Assembly (NCBI GenBank): GCA_021234155.1
Contig: JAJEKV010000004.1
Coordinates: forward strand, 3,094,819 to 3,158,818
Reading direction: 5' to 3'
DNA length: 64,000 nt
Source: Isoetes taiwanensis
Lineage: Eukaryota; Streptophyta; Lycopodiopsida; Isoetales; Isoetaceae
Notes under the pieces: generated by a model
Databases searched by the model: none
What the model was told of the DNA's origin: nothing
What the model saw: the letters and a program-made list of their open reading frames with translations, nothing else
Position numbers and translations under genes: made by a program
Part shown: positions 59,985-64,000 of the stretch, in pieces
Layout: each line of letters opens with the position of its first letter
How positions within the stretch are numbered: the stretch's first letter is position 1

Positions 59985-60575
59985 TTATAATGCTAGATAT
60001 TTGTAATTCACATGACCCAACCTTAAGTGCCAAAGCTTTATGCTATCAAGGGGAGATACTTCATTGACAATGTCTAATTCAAACAAATTCCCTCTTCTTT
60101 GAGCTTCAAAGAGTTTAATACCTCCTTTAATAAACTTGCATCCATATTTGTGAAAGAATAGATCATACCAATTATCTACCAAATTCGCAACTGAAATCAA
60201 ATTAAATAGCATCCCTGGGGCATATAATGTATTTGGCAAACTCAAAACATTCGTTCCATTAACTATGATCTGCAAATCCCCTTTGCCATACACCTTCTGC
60301 ATTGCTCCATTGCCCATCTGCACTGCTTTGAAATCCACATTTGGCTCAATGCATTTCAATATGCCTGGTGAGCCCACTATGGAGACTTCAGCTCCAGAAT
60401 CTACATTTAATGTGTTAGATCTATCTGAAGATTCTTTTTCAATATTGACTTTGGATATAGACTGCATAAGCTCAAAAGGGAAATCATATTCACTTACTTT
60501 TTCTTCTGTGAGAACTCCTACCGTTGGCGCTTCTTTGCTTGACGTCTCTCCGATGGTTGCTACAACCGCGCGCCC
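59985..60575 (-). CDS. Inner copia protease and integrase N-terminus
   Basis: The frame includes LNVDSGAEVSIVGSPGI, the aspartic protease site (DSGA), then VQMGNGAMQKVYGKGDLQII and LYAPGMLFNLISVANL, and the GAG-pre-integrase end IKLWHLRLGHVNYKYL, the HH half of the zinc finger. Upstream in the same frame VATIGETSSKEAPTVGVLTE connects to gag after a frameshift near 60575. It stops just past KYLAL where the 2.8-kb insertion begins. Confidence 0.85.
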   Translation of the reverse strand, partial: GRAVVATIGETSSKEAPTVGVLTEEKVSEYDFPFELMQSISKVNIEKESSDRSNTLNVDSGAEVSIVGSPGILKCIEPNVDFKAVQMGNGAMQKVYGKGDLQIIVNGTNVLSLPNTLYAPGMLFNLISVANLVDNWYDLFFHKYGCKFIKGGIKLFEAQRRGNLFELDIVNEVSPLDSIKLWHLRLGHVNYKYLAL

Positions 60576-61408
60576 CTTCCTCGACTAGTTGAACCACGTC
60601 CTCGGCTCCACTTTTCTCGATTTGGACATTCTGCCTTGATATGCCCAAACTCTTCACATCCATAGCACTGTATATGCTCTCTCCCCCTTCCTCTACCTCT
60701 ATCATGACCTCGATCCCTCCATCCTGTATACAAGGTTACAGGATGTTCTTCCTTTTCACCTTCCATGGGAGGAGCTGCTTTCACCAGCACGTCTTGCTCA
60801 AGCTCCGTCCTGATTGCTTCTACCGCCTCATCCAGAGTGGATGTTGTTCTTCTAACCAACATGGCAAGATCCTTAAACGAAATCTGAAAAGCTCTAGTTA
60901 AGGCTAATACCTTTTGCTGCTCATTATAGTGCACTCCCGCTCCTTCCAAATCATGTATTAACAGCCTGAGATTGCGTATCAAAACCTTCAAATCGTCACC
61001 TTTCTTGTACTGCAAATTTCGCAACTTCATCTCCAAGACATCAATCTATGACGACGTTTTTGATTCATATCTTTCCAGAAGGTACACCCAAGTTTCTTTT
61101 GCACGCTTGTGCTGAACTTCAAGCACAATATCGCCACCCAATTTTGCCATGATTATTGTTTTGGCTATTTCTTCCTTCTCTTCATCCTCCATAAAATCTT
61201 CTTCCTTAGTCTCTGATCCAGATCCAGATGTCTCTGTTTTGATCTTCAGCTTCAGGGGTGTCACCTTTCCTTTGGTTGGATCAACCAAATCCCATAGCTT
61301 GTCTACCTTGAGAGCCTGCATCACTTTGGCCTTCCAAAGCTGGAACCCAATCTCTCCTTCAAAAATCTCTGTACTGTTCAGATATGTTAATGCCAACTGA
61401 CTGGCCAT
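60560..61408 (-). CDS. Inner copia gag with an in-frame TAG
   Basis: Starts MASQLALTYLNSTEIFEGEI with LWKAKVMQALKVDKLWDLVD, typical of copia gag. After YESKTSS a TAG at 61046-61048 interrupts, then the same frame resumes IDVLEMKLRNLQYKKGDDLK and runs to the zinc knuckle CYGCEEFGHIKAEC (about 60675-60640) and a basic GRG-rich tail. The stop could be a mutation; no readthrough context is evident. Gag would form the cytoplasmic particle. Confidence 0.85.
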
Positions 61409-61416
61409 ATCTTAGT

Positions 61417-61429
61417 GGCTCTGATACCA
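61417..61429 (-). other. Primer binding site of the inner copia element
   Basis: Reads TGGTATCAGAGCC on the - strand, complementary to the initiator methionine tRNA sequence used by copia elements. One base separates it from the 5' LTR. Confidence 0.9.
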
Positions 61430-61430
61430 C

Positions 61431-61782
61431 TGTTGCAATCAGTCTACACCGCAGATCCCTGCGTGAATGTTGCAGCCGAGAACCCAAGCAGCCTGTTCCA
61501 GAATCGATCTTCTGTCACCCCTCTTAACATCGGATTTATCTGGCCGCCTTTATACTGGTCCTTCTTCCAAATCTTCCCTGCAGACCGGATCCTAATCCGT
61601 CTCCTCTCTGCGATCAATGTTCTGATGTATTGATTTGCCTTCCGCAGAGACTGACGGGGCGCCGCTCCTCTTTCTCCTTTTTGTTGCTTGCCCCTGACGC
61701 GTTTTGCCCTCTTCTGCATTGCTGCGTGTAACCTCTCAAACATTGACACCTGTCTTTATTGTAAAAGGCTAATATTCCAACA
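61431..61782 (-). repeat. Inner element 5' LTR (352 bp)
   Basis: Pairs with 37648-37994. On + it starts TGTTGCAATCAGTCTACACC and ends AGGCTAATATTCCAACA, followed by the target duplication ATATC. Confidence 0.93.
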
Positions 61783-62025
61783 ATATCTGCCTAAGAGCTC
61801 TCAGAATTTCTCTATAAGACTATTTCCTGTAAAGAAATTAGAAGGGGACTGGAATCTTCCTTTAAGCGTATCAAATCCGACTCCTATATTTCTCAAAAAA
61901 TAGCTCCCCGTAAGTCTTCTTTTCGTAAAGAAAAGAAACGCAACCCAATATAAATTTAGAACTCCAGATCCAGATCCAACCAATCGATTTAGCACGGCAC
62001 CTTTAGATCCACCAAATTAACACAA

Positions 62026-62347
62026 GGGTGAAAGCATGATACGGTGTACCACTTTTGGAACCCTCAAAAGTACCTTCACTGGGTACTTTTAAAACTGGTA
62101 CTTTTTGTTTTTTCTTCCCATTAAAATCAACTCAAAACTTTTGAATTGAAGGTCAATAACATGTCAATCTATAGTATTAGAGGATAACAATACTATTAGA
62201 GACTAAAATTAATGAATCAACTCTCAAACTTATTGTTTATTGAGATATTTATGCAAGTTCACAGTACCTAGTGTTGGGTACTTTTTTGGGTAGTTTTGCA
62301 CTCCCTAAAAAGAACTTTAGATGGTACACCCTAGCATGCTTTCACCC
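62026..62347. mobile_element. 322-bp MITE with termini like the Sola-like transposon
   Basis: Left end GGGTGAAAGCATGATACGGT and right end complementary to GGGTGAAAGCATGCTAGGGT form a TIR of about 26 bp. ACAA at 62022-62025 and 62348-62351 is a 4-bp target duplication. The consensus GGGTRAAAGCATG..A.GGTGT is shared with the 38044/54272 termini, so a related transposase probably moved it. Confidence 0.82.
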
Positions 62348-62914
62348 ACAAGTTCTTCCAATTTGGTTCCAAGAACCACAGGATTGACTGACGAAAAATG
62401 CATAGATCTACTTCAAGATCCAACTAAATCGTTACCACTTTGAGGATCGACACCAAATCTTCGAGGCACTGTACCTGTCCAATTTGCAAAACTCCTAGTC
62501 TATGCCCTGTGCTTGCAGAATTCTGTCAAGTTTGCGAGACTCTCAATCTAGCTGTGTTTGCACAATATACAAGATTCGAGTCCAAAGAGATTCATCAAAT
62601 GAATCGTCAAACAAATGTGCACCTCAAATCCGGCTCTTTATAACTGGAAAATGTACAGATTCACACATCTTGATGATGATTTCTCAAAGCCAAGACAATC
62701 TTGTCTTACCTTTACTTGCAAATAAACCCTAATGCTTGCAAAATGTGGCAAACACCCTCGAATTCTTCTGATCCAGCCAGTATTTGGCTTAATAGATAGC
62801 CACAATACTTCCGATCAATGCCTAAGAACCTAAGCTTCAGATCCAAATAGGGAAAACAAATGTGAGAGAAAAAAATACTGGATCAAACTGGCGCTAACCC
62901 TTTCCTCCAAAAAG

Positions 62915-62927
62915 GCTCTGATACCAT
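62915..62927 (-). other. Primer binding site of the outer copia-type element
   Basis: TGGTATCAGAGCC on the - strand, immediately adjacent to the 5' LTR at 62928. Confidence 0.88.
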
Positions 62928-63095
62928 GTTAATACTCTCTGATTATGAATGAATAGAGAAAGACAACTAGCACAAAGAGCTAAGCTTCTAGTGAAGAACT
63001 AACTAGAATGAGATGTGACTATGGATAATATATAGAGTGCCATGTCAGCAACAAGTGATGACTCAGCATGCATAGTCATCATCATACTCTAACAA
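62928..63095 (-). repeat. Outer element 5' LTR (168 bp)
   Basis: On + starts TGTTAATACTCTCTGATTAT and ends CATACTCTAACA. It pairs with 35907-36073 and is followed by ATATC. Confidence 0.9.
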
Positions 63096-63114
63096 TATCC
63101 TCTTGGGCCATTAG

Positions 63115-63117
63115 AGA

Positions 63118-63155
<38 letters not shown>

Positions 63156-63159
63156 TTTT

Positions 63160-63241
<82 letters not shown>

Positions 63242-63278
63242 GGAGGGAGGGAGGGAGGGAGGGAGGGAGGGAGGGAGA
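63115..63278 (+). repeat. (GA)n and (GGGA)n microsatellite
   Basis: GATA units lead into a long GA array and then GGGA units up to about 63277. The composite shows stepwise unit change. Confidence 0.97.
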
Positions 63279-63598
63279 ATTATTTTTATGGTAGCCCATG
63301 GAAGGTAAGGTTGCCTTACAGTTTCTCAAGAAACTTGAAAATTTTGCTAGCTTATTTTGATGCTTTGAGATTACTCTGAAATGAGGTTTCTTGCATATTG
63401 GAACAAATGTTGTTCATAAAGTCGTGTAAACTATGAGATTAGTTTTGTCAAAGTTATTCGAAGCCTTGATGACCCACTTCAGCAATGTCGTTGTGAAAGT
63501 GGCCATGCAATGTAAAGTTGGTGGGGGAAGGACCCACTTCAGCAATGTAAAGTGGTGGGGGCAGGACCCATCTGGGTGTGTTGTAAAGTGTCACATGT

Positions 63599-63661
63599 CC
63601 GATAGGACGCTGCCTTGTGGCGTGACGTTAAAATCTCTTCTTCTTCTTCTTCTTCTTCTTT
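63599..63661 (+). repeat. Dispersed repeat ending in (CTT)n, copy 2
   Basis: Same segment as 32481-32562 with a shorter CTT tail. It follows a pair of GACCCACTTCAGCAATGT direct repeats at about 63471 and 63531. Confidence 0.85.
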
Positions 63662-64000
63662 TACAATATTACGAATTCACAGGCGTGCTATTGGATGGTG
63701 AGTTTTATGATAAAACTTGAGATGTTAACAAGCCAAAGCCATAGCTTTAGCTAACTCATGTAAACATCAATTTGATTTTGATCTTATACTATGCTCTGAT
63801 AATGTTTTTACTAAAGAGCAGTAATTGCAAATGCCTTTTCCCTTTCTTGAACTTCTCTTTCTAGTAAACCAAAAAACAAACCTTGAATTTTGTGCTAATA
63901 AATTGCCTTAGGGGATCCAAAGGTGTTTCTTTCTAATTCCTTTCAAATTGTCCTAAGCCAAACGCTTTGTCCTTAAGAAAATATGTTGTATTCCCTTCAA
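63662..64000. other. Window end, nothing recognised
   Basis: AT-rich sequence with no coding frame or repeat that I could support. Confidence 0.4.

Larger units (their letters stand above)
37648..61782 (-). mobile_element. Inner copia retrotransposon (about 24.1 kb with its own insertions)
   Basis: LTRs at 37648-37994 and 61431-61782 are flanked by ATATC (37643-37647 and 61783-61787), a 5-bp target duplication. On the - strand the primer site TGGTATCAGAGCC lies one base from the 5' LTR (61417-61429) and a purine tract AAGGGGGAGAA abuts the 3' LTR (about 37995-38005). Coding order from the right is gag, protease, integrase, reverse transcriptase, RNase H, i.e. Ty1/copia. Two insertions expand it: a 16.2-kb DNA transposon in its 3' region and a roughly 2.8-kb unit inside integrase. 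Removing both leaves about 5 kb, a normal copia size. Confidence 0.92.
61783..62927 (-). other. Leader region of the outer element with a MITE
   Basis: Continuation of the outer element between the inner insertion and its 5' LTR. It would be the untranslated leader of the outer gag, which starts at 37633 on the other side of the inner element. It contains the MITE at 62026-62347. No coding frame is recognised. Confidence 0.5.
35907..63095 (-). mobile_element. Outer copia-type LTR retrotransposon, split by a nested element
   Basis: LTRs at 35907-36073 and 62928-63095 bound the unit, with ATATC at 35902-35906 and 63096-63100 as 5-bp target duplications. On the - strand a primer site TGGTATCAGAGCC (62915-62927, tRNA-iMet type) abuts the 5' LTR, and a G-rich tract (CCCCCC at 36075-36080 on +) abuts the 3' LTR. 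Without the 24-kb inner element the body is only about 3 kb. It includes a gag-like start (37633 downward) but no visible integrase or reverse transcriptase, so it is probably non-autonomous. LTR divergence is clearly higher than expected for a recent insertion. Confidence 0.85.

Noticed and set aside
63115-63278. GA/GGGA array as a regulatory element
   Set aside because: A plain microsatellite with stepwise unit change; no adjacent promoter or gene.

Overview
The window reads as nuclear DNA of a land plant. It has a plastid-targeted type homoserine kinase, a receptor-like kinase remnant with plant architecture, captured pieces of plant glutamate decarboxylase and of the plastid ferredoxin-thioredoxin reductase variable chain, GT..AG introns, and an abundance of Ty1/copia, L1-type LINE and MITE sequence. 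The exact lineage cannot be fixed by reading alone. The size and nesting of the repeats fit a large-genome plant such as a fern, lycophyte or gymnosperm, but this is inference.

Layout. 1-6.8 kb is mostly noncoding with a decayed LINE fragment (about 2.7-4.0 kb, + strand). The one clearly intact gene is homoserine kinase (6820-7992, +). A broken receptor-kinase piece (9577-10140) and dispersed direct repeats follow. 10-19 kb holds little that is recognisable. A (GATA)n array lies at 19436-19582, a 19-bp target duplication around a bare LINE tail at 20226-20284, and an L1-like LINE on the - strand at about 20957-26200, interrupted by a hAT-type MITE with a perfect 8-bp target duplication (25392-25565). 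27.7-30.7 kb carries a secreted cyclase/kynurenine-formamidase-like gene that seems broken: one conserved exon was not found and the last exon is out of frame. 30.7-35.9 kb is repeats and unrecognised sequence.

From 35.9 to 63.1 kb the window is one nested stack of mobile elements on the - strand. (1) An outer copia-type LTR element (35907-63095) has short 167-168 bp LTRs, a tRNA-iMet-type primer site and ATATC target duplications. (2) Inserted in it is a second copia element (37648-61782) with about 350-bp LTRs, its own primer site and polypurine tract, and again ATATC duplications. (3) Inside that element's 3' end is a 16.2-kb DNA transposon (38044-54272) with GGGTAAAAGCATGAAA-type inverted ends and a 4-bp AGCA duplication. 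It encodes a broken DDE transposase resembling the Sola group on the - strand and, on the + strand, a multi-exon accessory gene followed by an FCP1/HAD-phosphatase-like domain. The left terminus and accessory gene are present twice (from 38044 and from 45090). (4) Inside the copia integrase is a roughly 2.8-kb insertion (57.2-59.98 kb) with a perfect 105-bp-arm inverted repeat and captured pieces of two host genes, FTRV and GAD, the latter with its intron.

Comparing the two copies of the transposon, and the two copia LTRs, shows repeated CAG/CTG-to-CG differences. This looks like base-calling error at methylated CHG sites, so some of the apparent frameshifts in this block may be sequencing artefacts.
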